Shown here: positions 25,410-34,277 of the stretch, piece after piece | Layout: each line of letters starts with the position of its first letter | Position numbering within the stretch: position 1 is the stretch's first letter | Origin: Bradyrhizobium hereditatis | GTDB taxonomy: Bacteria > Pseudomonadota > Alphaproteobacteria > Rhizobiales > Xanthobacteraceae | Reading direction: 5' to 3' | Length of the DNA: 64,000 bases | Assembly (NCBI RefSeq): GCF_020329435.1 | Contig: NZ_JAGKJK010000022.1 | Location: 1 to 64,000, forward strand | Notes under the pieces: generated by a model | Seen by the model: the letters and a program-made list of their open reading frames with translations, nothing else | Databases searched by the model: none | What the model was told of the DNA's origin: nothing | Program-made: the position numbers and the translations under genes

Positions 25410-25652
25410 ATGCGAGTAGACCATCCGCAGCTTAATAAGCGAGATCGCCGCGCTGAACCTTCATTTTGGGTTGAGGAACCGACCGACGACGCACTTTCAC
25501 TGCTTGAGAACGCCCTGAGCGGGGATGAGCCCGCCGTTCGCCGCGACGAACACATCGACGAGACCAACGCGCTGATCGAGGAGAATGCGAGGCTTCGCGA
25601 GCTTCTCTCCCAACTTTCGGACCTGATCCGCAAAAACGGCATTTCGCGCTAA
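25410..25652 (+). CDS. Small acidic coiled-coil protein, 80 aa
   Basis: The start at 25410 (MRVDHPQLNKRDRRAEPSF) follows TTGGAG and is preferred over 25329. The protein is acidic in the middle (VEEPTDDALSLLENALSGDEP) and ends in a helix with leucine heptads (IEENARLRELLSQLSDLIRK). This end is shared with the protein at 23855-24169. A GC-rich hairpin follows the stop. Function unknown. Confidence 0.6.
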   Translation: MRVDHPQLNKRDRRAEPSFWVEEPTDDALSLLENALSGDEPAVRRDEHIDETNALIEENARLRELLSQLSDLIRKNGISR

Positions 25653-26074
25653 CAACACGATCGATTTCGGCCCCGCCCCGGCGAAAGCGGTTGAACCGCT
25701 GTCGGGGCGGTGCCGCGTCTTTCTGTACCAGCCTACTTCGATTTCAGCGCCCCCGCCGCATAACACACATCACACACATCGGGTGCTTGGGTCCGGCAAG
25801 CCTGATGTCTGCTTGGCCGCTAATAGCGGCGCAATACAGTCTTTCAGCGGAGACCGGAAAAGGGTCAGAGGGCGACAACGGCAGGTGACTAGACCAAGCC
25901 GGCTTAAGCGTCTAGCAAGGGACATCCTGAGGACGTCCAGCTACTTCCGTTAGGGCCACTAGCCCATATTGGATGAGAGGCCAGAAGGTCGCTATGCGCC
26001 AGCAGCTGCCATTATGTGCTGGAGGTGAGCGCCTCCTCCAATGGCAATGCTGCTGCGTCGTTGCCGTGGCGTGT
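25653..26074. other. Non-coding region with GC-rich hairpin
   Basis: A strong two-step hairpin lies at 25674-25711: CCGCCCCG/CGGGGCGG outside AGCGG/CCGCT, without a T tract. The remainder holds only poor short frames. It separates the coiled-coil gene from the convergent SphA-like gene. Confidence 0.5.
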
Positions 26075-27184
26075 CTACTTCGTATTTATTCGCCGGGTTG
26101 ATGTCACGGTGCTGCTCGGCGCCATCGGCGAGACCGAGAACGTCAGCCACGTATTCCAGCCGGCCGGGCGATTCTCCGCGGCGAACTCTCCGTATCCTTT
26201 GAGGTTCAGATAGCCCTGCATATCGCCTACGGGAAACAAAAAGCCGATTTGCGGACCGATGCCGAGCACCCGGGAGCGGAAGCCGCCCAGAGCCGGATGC
26301 TGGCCAAAGTCATCGGTGATCTGCTGATAGGCATAGCCCACAAGACCGATGAAAGCCTGCTTTGATAGAAACTGAGAGGCCCCCCAATCCACGTGGAAGT
26401 CGATACCGTTCTGGTACTGGGTGTCCTGGTTCTTGAAATTGTAGGTGAGGCCGGCGACAGCCGAAAACTCGTGGCCGGCCTGCGGATTGAAATAGGTGTA
26501 GCCGCCGCCGGCGTCGATCGCGGCGTGACCGATGCCGAGATTGGCGAGGCGGGTTGGACTGTAAGCCCCGACCGGAATGTCACCCGTTACGTAAGTCATG
26601 AAGTTGTGCACGCCAGCGTTCCACTTCAGCGTTGCCAGCGGGTAGAGGTCGCCAACCGACGTGATCGAATCGCCGAAGCTGCCAGTGCGCGTTATCGCCA
26701 GCGGGCCGGCTGCCGCTGTCAGTGTTCCGGCAAGATCTGCGCTCGACCGTCCGAACAGTCCGGTCACGCCGATGGCAAGTTGTCCGCCCAGCACCGGCGT
26801 TGCGAATGTGTAAGTGGGATTGAGCAACACGAGATCCGCCTGCGCATTCAGGCGCAGGTTTAGGTCGACGTTTACCGTGGCGGGGATTCTGCCGGCGTGA
26901 ATCTCCCTGGCGGCCGCAGCATTGCCGAAAGCGCTTACGCTGGTGTGATAGTAAACTTCAGCCATCGACCAGCCCGGGACTTGAGGGGTCGCCGCAAGGC
27001 TGCCGAAACGGCCGGGAAGCCAGTATGAAACGCCACCTTCGTCGGCATGGACGGTTGCCGCCGGGATTGATGTCATCGCCATAGCCGCGGCGATGGCTGC
27101 ATTTCTGAATGAGAAACGGACACTTCGCCTTGTTTCGCTTCGTCCAATGGGCTGTCTTCTTCGAAGATCAACTCGCCACATCAC
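26075..27184 (-). CDS. Outer-membrane channel of the SphA / MetA-pathway phenol degradation family
   Basis: The signal is preceded by an Arg-rich extension (RRSVRFSFRNAAIAAAMAMTSIPAATVHA); the mature part starts DEGGVSYWLPGRFGSLAATP, which is the SphA-family hallmark. Alternating strands with aromatic girdles (YPLATLKWNAG, MTYVTGDIPVGAY, GGGYTYFNPQAGHEFSAVAGLTYNF, KQAFIGLVGYAYQQI) indicate an outer-membrane beta-barrel. Relatives are thought to import aromatic or hydrophobic substrates. The end at 26075 (TRRINTK) is longer than the usual barrel end in W-x-T-F. A DUF1254 gene and a 14-base hairpin lie upstream on the same strand. Confidence 0.82.
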   Translation of the reverse strand: MMWRVDLRRRQPIGRSETRRSVRFSFRNAAIAAAMAMTSIPAATVHADEGGVSYWLPGRFGSLAATPQVPGWSMAEVYYHTSVSAFGNAAAAREIHAGRIPATVNVDLNLRLNAQADLVLLNPTYTFATPVLGGQLAIGVTGLFGRSSADLAGTLTAAAGPLAITRTGSFGDSITSVGDLYPLATLKWNAGVHNFMTYVTGDIPVGAYSPTRLANLGIGHAAIDAGGGYTYFNPQAGHEFSAVAGLTYNFKNQDTQYQNGIDFHVDWGASQFLSKQAFIGLVGYAYQQITDDFGQHPALGGFRSRVLGIGPQIGFLFPVGDMQGYLNLKGYGEFAAENRPAGWNTWLTFSVSPMAPSSTVTSTRRINTK

Positions 27185-27270
27185 ACCCCCTGCATTTGAG
27201 AGTACCGCGCAACGAACCTTGCTGCCCGCAATGATTGTTCATCTCGCGCGGTACGGCTCCGGAACGATTG

Positions 27271-27306
27271 GACTCATGCCGGCACTGTAGCGCCGGCATG
27301 AGTCCG
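27271..27306. terminator. Perfect inverted repeat (14-base arms) after the DUF1254 gene
   Basis: GGACTCATGCCGGC (27271-27284) is perfectly complementary to GCCGGCATGAGTCC (27293-27306) with an eight-base spacer. It begins five bases after the DUF1254 stop on the minus strand. No T tract is present, so it may be a partial terminator, an mRNA stabiliser or a protein-binding site between the DUF1254 and SphA genes. Confidence 0.65.
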
Positions 27307-27311
27307 GCTTC

Positions 27312-28742
27312 TCAAGCGCCGACCTTCCTGGCGGCAGGAACCGTCCATGTGCCATTGATGATCGACGGGTCTGTTTCCTGCGGCCAATACATGCGCAGCA
27401 TGAGTATGAAATCTCCCTCAGGCGCGGGAAGCCAGTTTGATTCCTTATCTTTGCCCGGAGAATCCTTCTGGATGTAGAGATCGGTCGAGCCGTCCGGGTT
27501 CTCCTTCAAATTTTCCCGGGCGCTGATCGAGTAGCGGTTGATCGGATTCTTCACAAAGAAGTAGCCGCTGTCGTACATCGTGAGCGACCAAAATCCCTCC
27601 GCCGGAGGCAGGTGGCCCTTGGGAAACCGCATCACGTACTTGTTCGCGCCATTGTACTTGTGGCCATCCGCATCCTTTTGTGAAACCGGATATACCGCGT
27701 CCTGTGGACGATTGGCGCCGAGACCGATCGCGGTCACCAAAGCCCGCATCAGATAGTCGGTGCCGTAGATGCCGGTTCTCGTCGTGAAGGCAAACCCGTT
27801 CTCGTCCCTGACGGCCTTGTTGACCTTGAACTGAAGCATGATCCGGTCAAATGACACTTCCGGCACGCGCCTCAGGAAGTCCGCCTTGAGCTTGCTCTCG
27901 TCAAAATCCTGTCCGGGGACGATGCCGATGCGGGCAAATTTGGCAAGCTGGGGCGCATCTGCTGCGTAGGGCGGATTGGTTTTCATGAGCTCGCACAGCA
28001 GCTTGAAATACGACACCGCATCCATGCGATTGACCTGTTCGCGAACAGCCGTTTTCATGTCAATCGACGGATCGACTTTTCCCGGAGGCGGCGTGTACGC
28101 ACTGCCGTAAGCGCTGAGCGGAACGAGCTTGCACTCATCCTGCAGCTTGTGGACGGCGGCGTAATCCTCCGGCGTGCCAGTGCAATAGATCCGGCCGAGC
28201 AGCCACACGATGTTGGTGGGCGACTTGTACTCCTTCACACCGGCTGGCAGCGTGCCTTTCCACCCGGGCCCAGTGATCGCGTAAGTCTGCGCGCCGGTGC
28301 CAGTGGTGCGCTTCCCGGGCACCTGAAACACTGTCGTCCAGCCGTCCAGCATCGGCATCAGGAAATAGCGCCCCTTCATGTCGGGGATGCTCAGGACCCA
28401 CGGTTCTTTTCCGACGTCGAAGAAAGAAGTCGTGTAGAGCGTGTCCGCGTTCGGCGCGGTGACATCCCTGAACGAGGCGTCGGGATACTGGCGCAGCTTG
28501 ATGATCTGGCCCATCGGGCCACGCGTGCCCACGGGTTCGGCGACGTTGGTGATGATCCGGCGGGTCATCTCCATCGTCACCAAGGGATAGCCGAATATGT
28601 AGGCGTCGCTCGCGAGCCAGAAGTCCTCCAGTCCCTGTCCCACTCCAAGAAACGAATCCTGAGCGAGTGCCGATTGTGCAGCGGCCGCTCCTGCCAGCAG
28701 CCCCATTCCACCAAATGCCAGGGATCGACGGGTGATGTCCAT
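27312..28742 (-). CDS. DUF1254/DUF1214 domain protein, Tat-exported
   Basis: The N terminus is a twin-arginine signal (MDITRRSLAFGGMGLLAGAAAAQSALAQ). The DUF1254 domain (~35-190) contains DAYIFGYPLVTMEMTRRI and PNADTLYTTSFFDVGKEPWVL; the DUF1214 domain (~330-470) contains GFWSLTMYDSGYFFVKNPINRYSI and ILMLRMYWP. The pair is a common secreted protein of bacteria with no proven reaction; some relatives sit in degradation islands. The preferred start is ATG 28742, with AAAGGA before it. The SphA-like channel lies downstream on the same strand, and AraC-type regulators lie upstream at 29.7-31.3 kb, so a regulated envelope locus is plausible. Confidence 0.92.
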   Translation of the reverse strand: MDITRRSLAFGGMGLLAGAAAAQSALAQDSFLGVGQGLEDFWLASDAYIFGYPLVTMEMTRRIITNVAEPVGTRGPMGQIIKLRQYPDASFRDVTAPNADTLYTTSFFDVGKEPWVLSIPDMKGRYFLMPMLDGWTTVFQVPGKRTTGTGAQTYAITGPGWKGTLPAGVKEYKSPTNIVWLLGRIYCTGTPEDYAAVHKLQDECKLVPLSAYGSAYTPPPGKVDPSIDMKTAVREQVNRMDAVSYFKLLCELMKTNPPYAADAPQLAKFARIGIVPGQDFDESKLKADFLRRVPEVSFDRIMLQFKVNKAVRDENGFAFTTRTGIYGTDYLMRALVTAIGLGANRPQDAVYPVSQKDADGHKYNGANKYVMRFPKGHLPPAEGFWSLTMYDSGYFFVKNPINRYSISARENLKENPDGSTDLYIQKDSPGKDKESNWLPAPEGDFILMLRMYWPQETDPSIINGTWTVPAARKVGA

Positions 28743-28888
28743 GGTATTTCCTTTCAAAACTCAACTGACGGCGTTTCGATTTCAGATTTGGCTCATCCCG
28801 AGAGAACAACGGTGATTCTCGTAACGGAGATAGGTTCGGAAAGACTGCGCAGTGCTGCAGCGGCCACGATGCCGCCAGCCCGCGCGGC

Positions 28889-29554
28889 TCAATAGCAAGG
28901 TGGATAAGGATAGTATCCGCACCGCGGTGCGTAGGGGTAAACCGCAGCTCCGGCTACGGCGGCCGCTCCCGCAACGGCAGCGCCTCGGTAGAAGGCACCG
29001 CGCCAGGCCGTTCGGCGAGCGACACCCGCAAAGGATAGTGGCGTGAACGGCCGGCCAATGATGTCGATAAAGACCGATGCCGGTCCATCAGCTCCCGCAA
29101 GATCGCCTTCGAGAATATCGACATCGAAGGTCAGCTTGTCGCCCTCGAGCCTGGGCGATTTCAGTACGACGACGGCATCGGCCACCGAGGATCCATCTTT
29201 CTTGAATCCGGACACGGTGGCGTTCGGAGGATCTTTCGCGAAGTTATCGCTGCCGCTACCCCAATCCTCGACAATTCGCGACGTAAGATCGTGGCCGGCC
29301 GCTCGCACAGGTCGATCGGCAAACACGATCGCATTCGGTGAAATGCCGGTCAGTACCAATTTGCCGTCCTTCAGGCTCGCACCGCGCGAGTTGAGGACAA
29401 AGAGAGAGGGTACGACTTCCGGCTTCGCCTGGCCTATGGATTTCTCAAGTGGAATGTGCGGCTTATTCTCGGGTGCAGATTGAGCAAGAAGCGTCTGGGG
29501 GAAGGCTACCAATACGGCAGCGCAAACTGCAATCAGAGCTGAACGAAGAGTCAT
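28889..29554 (-). CDS. Secreted protein of unknown family, ~221 aa
   Basis: MTLRSALIAVCAAVLVAFPQTLLAQ is a Sec signal. The mature part (KPEVVPSLFVLNSRGASLKDGKLVLTGISPNAIVFADRPVRAAGH) has the look of a periplasmic beta-sandwich; the C terminus ends in an Ala/Gly-rich membrane-like stretch (GAAVAGAAAVAGAAVYP) and PRCGYYPYPPCY, a Tyr/Pro/Cys-rich tail. The start at 29554 is set by AGGAG. No named domain is recognised. It lies between the DUF1254 gene and the AraC pair on the same strand as the former. Confidence 0.72.
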   Translation of the reverse strand: MTLRSALIAVCAAVLVAFPQTLLAQSAPENKPHIPLEKSIGQAKPEVVPSLFVLNSRGASLKDGKLVLTGISPNAIVFADRPVRAAGHDLTSRIVEDWGSGSDNFAKDPPNATVSGFKKDGSSVADAVVVLKSPRLEGDKLTFDVDILEGDLAGADGPASVFIDIIGRPFTPLSFAGVARRTAWRGAFYRGAAVAGAAAVAGAAVYPYAPRCGYYPYPPCY

Positions 29555-29685
29555 GTTTGTTTTCTCCTTTAACTCCTTTTGGGAGCCGGGCAATCTCTTC
29601 GCTATGCATTTCGCGCCAATTCAGATCGCGCGTCTTGCCATTTCGCGCCAATCATCCGGAATAGTCAGCGGTAAAGCGCGCAAGG

Positions 29686-30234
29686 TCACTTGCGTTGGCA
29701 CGACTGCCCATGCTTTCGGGCAAGTTGCTGCTGTCTGTAAATGACAGGTTGAATTTTCATCAAACGTACAAAATTGCGGCTGAAGCTGCTCGCGTTGGTA
29801 TACCCAACGAATTTGGCGATATCCGACAGGCGCTTGCTTGGGTCCAGGAGCAAGCGGCAGGCGATGTTCAAGCGAACCTCCGCGAGCATTTCGCTGTGAC
29901 TCGTGCCCATGCGGCCGAGATGCCGCTGCAACGTCCGCGAGCTGATCTTGAGGGCGCGAGCGGTACTATCGAGAGTTGCGTCACCGTGTCGCAGCGACGC
30001 GACAATGACCGCGCGGACCGCTTGGACTGAAGGCAACCGGACAGCTCTCATCGGTTGGTGTGAGGCGTGAAGCCCATGCTCCCTCAAGAGAAACCGATGC
30101 TTCGATCTAACAGCGTTGCGGCGACGAATCTGGCCATCAGCCGCCAAAGTTTTCGTCAAATGAGATTGGTCAGGCGCGTTCTCCGCATGCCTGACGCTCG
30201 TCCAACAGGATAGGGGCAAGAAGATCATTGGCAT
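29686..30234 (-). CDS. AraC-type HTH protein, short at the N terminus
   Basis: The C-terminal ~100 residues form an AraC DNA-binding domain: ATLDSTARALKISSRTLQRHL is the first HTH and LSDIAKFVGYTNASSFSRNF the second. The usual ~200-residue sensing domain is missing; the first 80 residues are Arg/His-rich and not recognisable, so the coding region may be decayed or may start further in, at an internal Met. It is divergent from the complete AraC gene at 30276. Either a truncated relic or a small DNA-binding protein. Confidence 0.55.
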   Translation of the reverse strand: MPMIFLPLSCWTSVRHAENAPDQSHLTKTLAADGQIRRRNAVRSKHRFLLREHGLHASHQPMRAVRLPSVQAVRAVIVASLRHGDATLDSTARALKISSRTLQRHLGRMGTSHSEMLAEVRLNIACRLLLDPSKRLSDIAKFVGYTNASSFSRNFVRLMKIQPVIYRQQQLARKHGQSCQRK

Positions 30235-30275
30235 GCTAGTCTGTGGTCGCGGCAGCTTCCTGGGCAGGTAGTATA

Positions 30276-31313
30276 ATGACGCTTATTCCATTGACGCGTT
30301 GCCAATTTCTCATGCCTTTTGCTGAAATTCATTCTGAGATAGGCGGCCCCACGGCGTCGCTTCTTGCAAAATTTCAGCTACCTACGTCTTTGGAAGAGAA
30401 AGCGGATCACTACGTGCCGCTGTTGTCGGCCGTTCGCTTCGCGACGGCCGCCCAACAGACGCAAGGCCTGTCAGAGCTGGCATTTCGAGCAGCACAGCTG
30501 CTCTCATTCGAGCATTTGAGTGAAGAAATGCGAACTCGAATCCGCCATTCACCTACCTTGCTGGCCGCTCTCCAGCACATGTGTAAGTGGGCTCCTATCG
30601 AGGATACAAATCTCCGTTTGTGGCTGGAGCCGCGCGACAAAAACGTGAAGATCTGCAGCAGGCTCATTGGAACGAAAGGTATCTCCCATCTTGAGATGTC
30701 CCAATGGCTTCAGAACATTTTTGTCATGCACATTGTCCGCCAATTCGTGGGCGCAAACTGGACACCGAAAGTCATTGCGTTTGAAGCAAACTATACACCG
30801 AGCATTGAGGTTCAATCGCACTGGCCGAACACCCGTTTTATGTCAGGCCAGAGGGCCTCATGGATCGAAGTGCCGCTGCAGTTCTTGAGCCATCCCAATC
30901 CCATGGATGTCGTTCCATCGAATTTGCCCGAGACGGAGCGGCAGCCTTTCGGCAATGACGTCGTCAGCGTTCTCAAATTGACCCTGCCATCGTATCTGGA
31001 CGAAGGAGGCCCTGCGCTGGCCCAGGCGGCCGAGATGGTTGGAGTGAGCGTTCGAAGTCTGCAGAGGAAGCTTTCATTGGCTGGGCTGACATATTCGAGA
31101 CTGCTGGAGCAGGTCCGCTTCCACAATGCGATAAAGCTCCTGAGCGATACCGAGAACAAGATTATCGACGTGGCGTTTGCATCGGGTTATGCCGATCCAG
31201 CCCACTTTACTCGCGCTTTCCGCCGGATCTCCGGTCTTACGCCGCGAGAATTTCGAGACGGAAGGAGGAGCGAGTTAAATGACCTCGACGGCTCGAGGCG
31301 GGCGATTGACTGA
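30276..31313 (+). CDS. AraC family transcriptional regulator (OruR/ArgR-type arabinose-binding-like)
   Basis: A full-length AraC protein of about 345 aa. The N-terminal sensing domain (~15-200) has the pattern of the Arabinose_bd-like family (LLSFEHLSEEMRTRI, LAALQHMCKW, NLRLWLEPRD). The C-terminal domain has DEGGPALAQAAEMVGVSVRSLQRKLSLAG and IDVAFASGYADPAHFTRAFRRISGLTPREFR, both HTHs intact. The ATG at 30276 is preferred over 30243. It is divergent from a truncated AraC gene and convergent with the peptide ABC operon. It probably controls the secreted and outer-membrane genes to its left (inference). Confidence 0.88.
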   Translation: MTLIPLTRCQFLMPFAEIHSEIGGPTASLLAKFQLPTSLEEKADHYVPLLSAVRFATAAQQTQGLSELAFRAAQLLSFEHLSEEMRTRIRHSPTLLAALQHMCKWAPIEDTNLRLWLEPRDKNVKICSRLIGTKGISHLEMSQWLQNIFVMHIVRQFVGANWTPKVIAFEANYTPSIEVQSHWPNTRFMSGQRASWIEVPLQFLSHPNPMDVVPSNLPETERQPFGNDVVSVLKLTLPSYLDEGGPALAQAAEMVGVSVRSLQRKLSLAGLTYSRLLEQVRFHNAIKLLSDTENKIIDVAFASGYADPAHFTRAFRRISGLTPREFRDGRRSELNDLDGSRRAID

Positions 31314-31402
31314 CGGTTCCGGATGCTCAGGTGTTTGGCTGCCACCACACAAGACTGTCTCATCGACAAGCTCGGCAACTAGTGGCACGGAACCCATCGC
31401 CA

Positions 31403-32371
31403 TCAGGCCAGGTGGCAGGCCACGAAATGTCCATCGCTGCCTTGCTTTAATTCCGGCGCGCTCTCGCGGCAGCGGGCCTCGGCGATCGGGCAGCGGGTGT
31501 GGAAATGACAGCCGCGCGGCGGGTTCATCGGGCTCGGCACGTCGCCCTGCAGGCGGATCCGCTTGCGCTTGACCTTGGGGTCCGGCACCGGCACGGCGGA
31601 GAGCAGAGCCTGCGTATAGGGATGGCGGGGATTGCGGTAGAGATCGCTCGCACTCGCCAGCTCGACGATGCGGCCCAGATACATCACCGCCACGCGGTCC
31701 GAAATATGCTCGACCACCGAAAGATCGTGGGCGACGAACAGATAGGTGAGGTGGAGTTCGCTCTGCAGATCCTCCAAGAGATTGATCACCTGCGCCTGAA
31801 TCGAGACGTCGAGCGCGGAAACCGGCTCGTCGCATACGATGAATTTCGGCTCGACCGCAAGCGCGCGCGCAATCACGATGCGCTGGCGCTGGCCGCCGGA
31901 GAATTCGTGGGGGTAGCGGCGCATATGATCGGCCTTCAGCCCCACCTTGACCAGCAGGCTCGCCACGCGATCATCCCGCTCGCTCGCCGAAGAAGCGAGG
32001 TCGTGGATGGTGAAGGCCTCGCCGAGGATCGCACCGACGGTCATGCGCGGATTGAGCGAGGCAAAGGGATCCTGGAACACGATCTGCATGTTGCGCCGCA
32101 CGGCGCGCAGGTCGCCGCCGGACAGGTTACGCACGTCGTGCCCGTCGAAGACGATTTCGCCTTCGCTGGGCTCGACGAGGCGCAGCACGCAGCGTGCCGT
32201 GGTGGACTTGCCGCAACCGGACTCGCCGACCAGCCCGAGTGTTTCGCCGCGGTTGACCGTAAACGACACGCCGTCCACCGCATGGACGCGCCCGACCTCG
32301 CGCGACAATAACCCGCCCTTGACGGGAAAGTGCTTCTTCAGGCCGCTGACGCGCAGCAAGGGTTCGCTCAT
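31403..32371 (-). CDS. dppF: Peptide ABC transporter ATP-binding protein, DppF/OppF type
   Basis: Walker A GESGCGKST, Q-loop QDPFASLNPRMTV, signature SGGQRQR and Walker B KFIVCDEPVSALD are complete, followed by the switch His in FVAHDLSVV. The C-terminal Opp/Dpp extension (PRGCHFHTRCPIA) carries the Cys set that can bind a 4Fe-4S cluster in this family. It is the last gene of the dppA-B-C-D-F order, overlapping dppD by four bases. It powers uptake of di- or oligopeptides or related solutes. The 5' end of the binding-protein gene is far upstream, so the whole system reads as one operon. Confidence 0.93.
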   Translation of the reverse strand: MSEPLLRVSGLKKHFPVKGGLLSREVGRVHAVDGVSFTVNRGETLGLVGESGCGKSTTARCVLRLVEPSEGEIVFDGHDVRNLSGGDLRAVRRNMQIVFQDPFASLNPRMTVGAILGEAFTIHDLASSASERDDRVASLLVKVGLKADHMRRYPHEFSGGQRQRIVIARALAVEPKFIVCDEPVSALDVSIQAQVINLLEDLQSELHLTYLFVAHDLSVVEHISDRVAVMYLGRIVELASASDLYRNPRHPYTQALLSAVPVPDPKVKRKRIRLQGDVPSPMNPPRGCHFHTRCPIAEARCRESAPELKQGSDGHFVACHLA

Positions 32372-33360
32372 GACGTCACTCCTTGCGTATCGCCAAGATG
32401 ACAGGCCATGCGATGGCCCGGTGCGACCTCGCGCAGCACCGGCTCCTGCTCGGCGCAGCGTGCGAAGGCATGGCGGCAGCGTGGTGCGAAGCGGCAGCCG
32501 GGCGCCGGATTGATCAGGATTGGCACCGAGCCGCCGATCGCCTCCAGCCGCGTCTTTTGCTTGCTGTCGAGGTCTATGCGCGGGATCGAGCGGATCAGGC
32601 CCTGCGTGTAAGGGTGGCGCGGGCTTTCGAACAGGCTTTCGACGTCGGCCTCTTCCACCACCTTGCCGGCATACATCACCACGACCCGCTGCGCGGTTTC
32701 CGCTACCACCCCCATCGCATGGGTGATCAGCATGACCGCCATGCCGAAGCGTTCTTTCATGTCCTGCAAGAGGTCGAGGATTTGCGCCTGGATGGTCACG
32801 TCGAGCGCGGTGGTCGGTTCGTCAGCGATGACGAGCTTGGGCTTGCAGGCGAGCGCCATCGCGATCATGACGCGCTGGCGCATGCCGCCCGAGAACTGAT
32901 GCGGATAGTCATGCACGCGCGCTTGCGCGTTCGGGATCTGCACCAGCTTGAACATCTCGACCGTGCGGGCGAGCGCATCCTTTTGCGAAAGGCCCTCGTG
33001 GCGCCGCAGGCTTTCGGCGACCTGCTCGCCGACGGTCAATACCGGGTTGAGCGAGGTCATCGGCTCCTGGAAGATGAAGCCGATATCCTTGGCCCTGATG
33101 TCGTCCAGCTCGCGACTCGAGAGCGGCACGAGATCGCGGCCCTCGAACATGATCCGGCCTTCGACGATGCGCCCCGGCGGCATGGCGATGAGCTTTAAGA
33201 TCGACATCGCCGTGACGGTTTTGCCGCAGCCGGACTCGCCAACCACGCACAGCGTCTCGCCCTTGTTGAGCGCGATGTCGACGCCGTCAACGGCCTGAAG
33301 GATGCCGTCGTCGGTGGCGAAGTGGGTTTTGAGGCCTTTGATTTCGAGCAGCGGCGCCAT
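32368..33360 (-). CDS. dppD: Peptide ABC transporter ATP-binding protein, DppD/OppD type
   Basis: It has Walker A GESGCGKTV, Q-loop QEPMTSLNPVLTV, signature SGGMRQR, Walker B KLVIADEPTTALD and the H-loop MLITHAMGVV. The C-terminal PGCRFAPRCRHAFARC is the Cys-rich Opp/Dpp extension. The gene overlaps the next permease by one base (33360) and dppF by four. The two ATPases should form the heterodimeric motor of the transporter. Confidence 0.93.
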   Translation of the reverse strand: MAPLLEIKGLKTHFATDDGILQAVDGVDIALNKGETLCVVGESGCGKTVTAMSILKLIAMPPGRIVEGRIMFEGRDLVPLSSRELDDIRAKDIGFIFQEPMTSLNPVLTVGEQVAESLRRHEGLSQKDALARTVEMFKLVQIPNAQARVHDYPHQFSGGMRQRVMIAMALACKPKLVIADEPTTALDVTIQAQILDLLQDMKERFGMAVMLITHAMGVVAETAQRVVVMYAGKVVEEADVESLFESPRHPYTQGLIRSIPRIDLDSKQKTRLEAIGGSVPILINPAPGCRFAPRCRHAFARCAEQEPVLREVAPGHRMACHLGDTQGVTS

Positions 33361-34277
33361 CAGATCACCCGCCGCGCATCGAGCGCATCGCGCAGGCCAT
33401 CACCGATGAAGTTGATCGAGACGACCGCGACAAAGATCGCGCCACCCGGAAACAGCGCCCAATGCGGGCCGATGTCGAGAAAGTCCTTGGCGTCAAAGAG
33501 AATGCGGCCCCATGTCGGCGTATCCGGCGGGAAGCCGAGGCCGAGAAACGACAGCGTCGATTCCGCGATGATCGCAGCCGCCACGTCGATGGTGCCGGCG
33601 ATGATGACCGGACCGACAGCGTTGGGCAGGATATGTCGCACCACCTGGCGGACGGGGCTGGCGCCGAGCGCGCGCGCGGCCTCGACGAATTCCTTCTCGC
33701 GCAGCGAAAGGAACTGCGCGCGCACCAGACGGGCGACCGGCATCCAGCGCAGGCCGCCGATCACGAGCACGATCAGAATGAAGATGCCGCCTTCGGGTCC
33801 GAACGTGGCCTTGAGACCGTCGCGGAACAGGTAGATCAGCAGCAGCAGAAGAGGCAATTGCGGCAGCGAGAGGAAGAGGTCGGTGAGCCACATCAGCGCA
33901 TAGCCGAGCGCGCCGCGCGACATGCCGGCGAGCGCGCCGATCAGCGTGCCGACGATGACGGATACCATCATCGCCGCAAGGCCGACGGCGAGCGAGATAC
34001 GTCCGCCATAGATCATGCGGGCGAGAATATCCTGGCCGAGATCGTCGGTGCCGAAGGGGTGCGCGAGCGAGGGGCCCTGCATGCCCGCAATGACGTCGAT
34101 CTCGTTAATGGGGATGCGCCAGACGAACGGGCCGATCACGACGGCCACGATCAGCACCAGCAGCATCATCGCGCTTATGGTCGCCGGCCGATGCCGGCGA
34201 TAGCGCCGCCAGGTCTCGCGCCAGGGCGAATAGGCGCGCCGCTCAGCGGAAGGAAATGCGAGGGTCGAGCCAGCCAT
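33360..34277 (-). CDS. dppC: Peptide ABC transporter permease, DppC/OppC type
   Basis: Six predicted membrane segments follow an N-terminal cytoplasmic stretch (RRYRRHRPATISAMMLLVLIVAV). The DppC family insert region GTDDLGQDILARMIYGGRISL is present, as is the EAA loop AARALGASPVRQVVRHILPN that docks on the ATPases. The DppB/DppC coding ends overlap by 35 bases, a sign of tight coupling. Its C-terminal GGAIFVAVVSINFIGDGLRDALDAR is typical. Confidence 0.92.
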   Translation of the reverse strand: MAGSTLAFPSAERRAYSPWRETWRRYRRHRPATISAMMLLVLIVAVVIGPFVWRIPINEIDVIAGMQGPSLAHPFGTDDLGQDILARMIYGGRISLAVGLAAMMVSVIVGTLIGALAGMSRGALGYALMWLTDLFLSLPQLPLLLLLIYLFRDGLKATFGPEGGIFILIVLVIGGLRWMPVARLVRAQFLSLREKEFVEAARALGASPVRQVVRHILPNAVGPVIIAGTIDVAAAIIAESTLSFLGLGFPPDTPTWGRILFDAKDFLDIGPHWALFPGGAIFVAVVSINFIGDGLRDALDARRVI

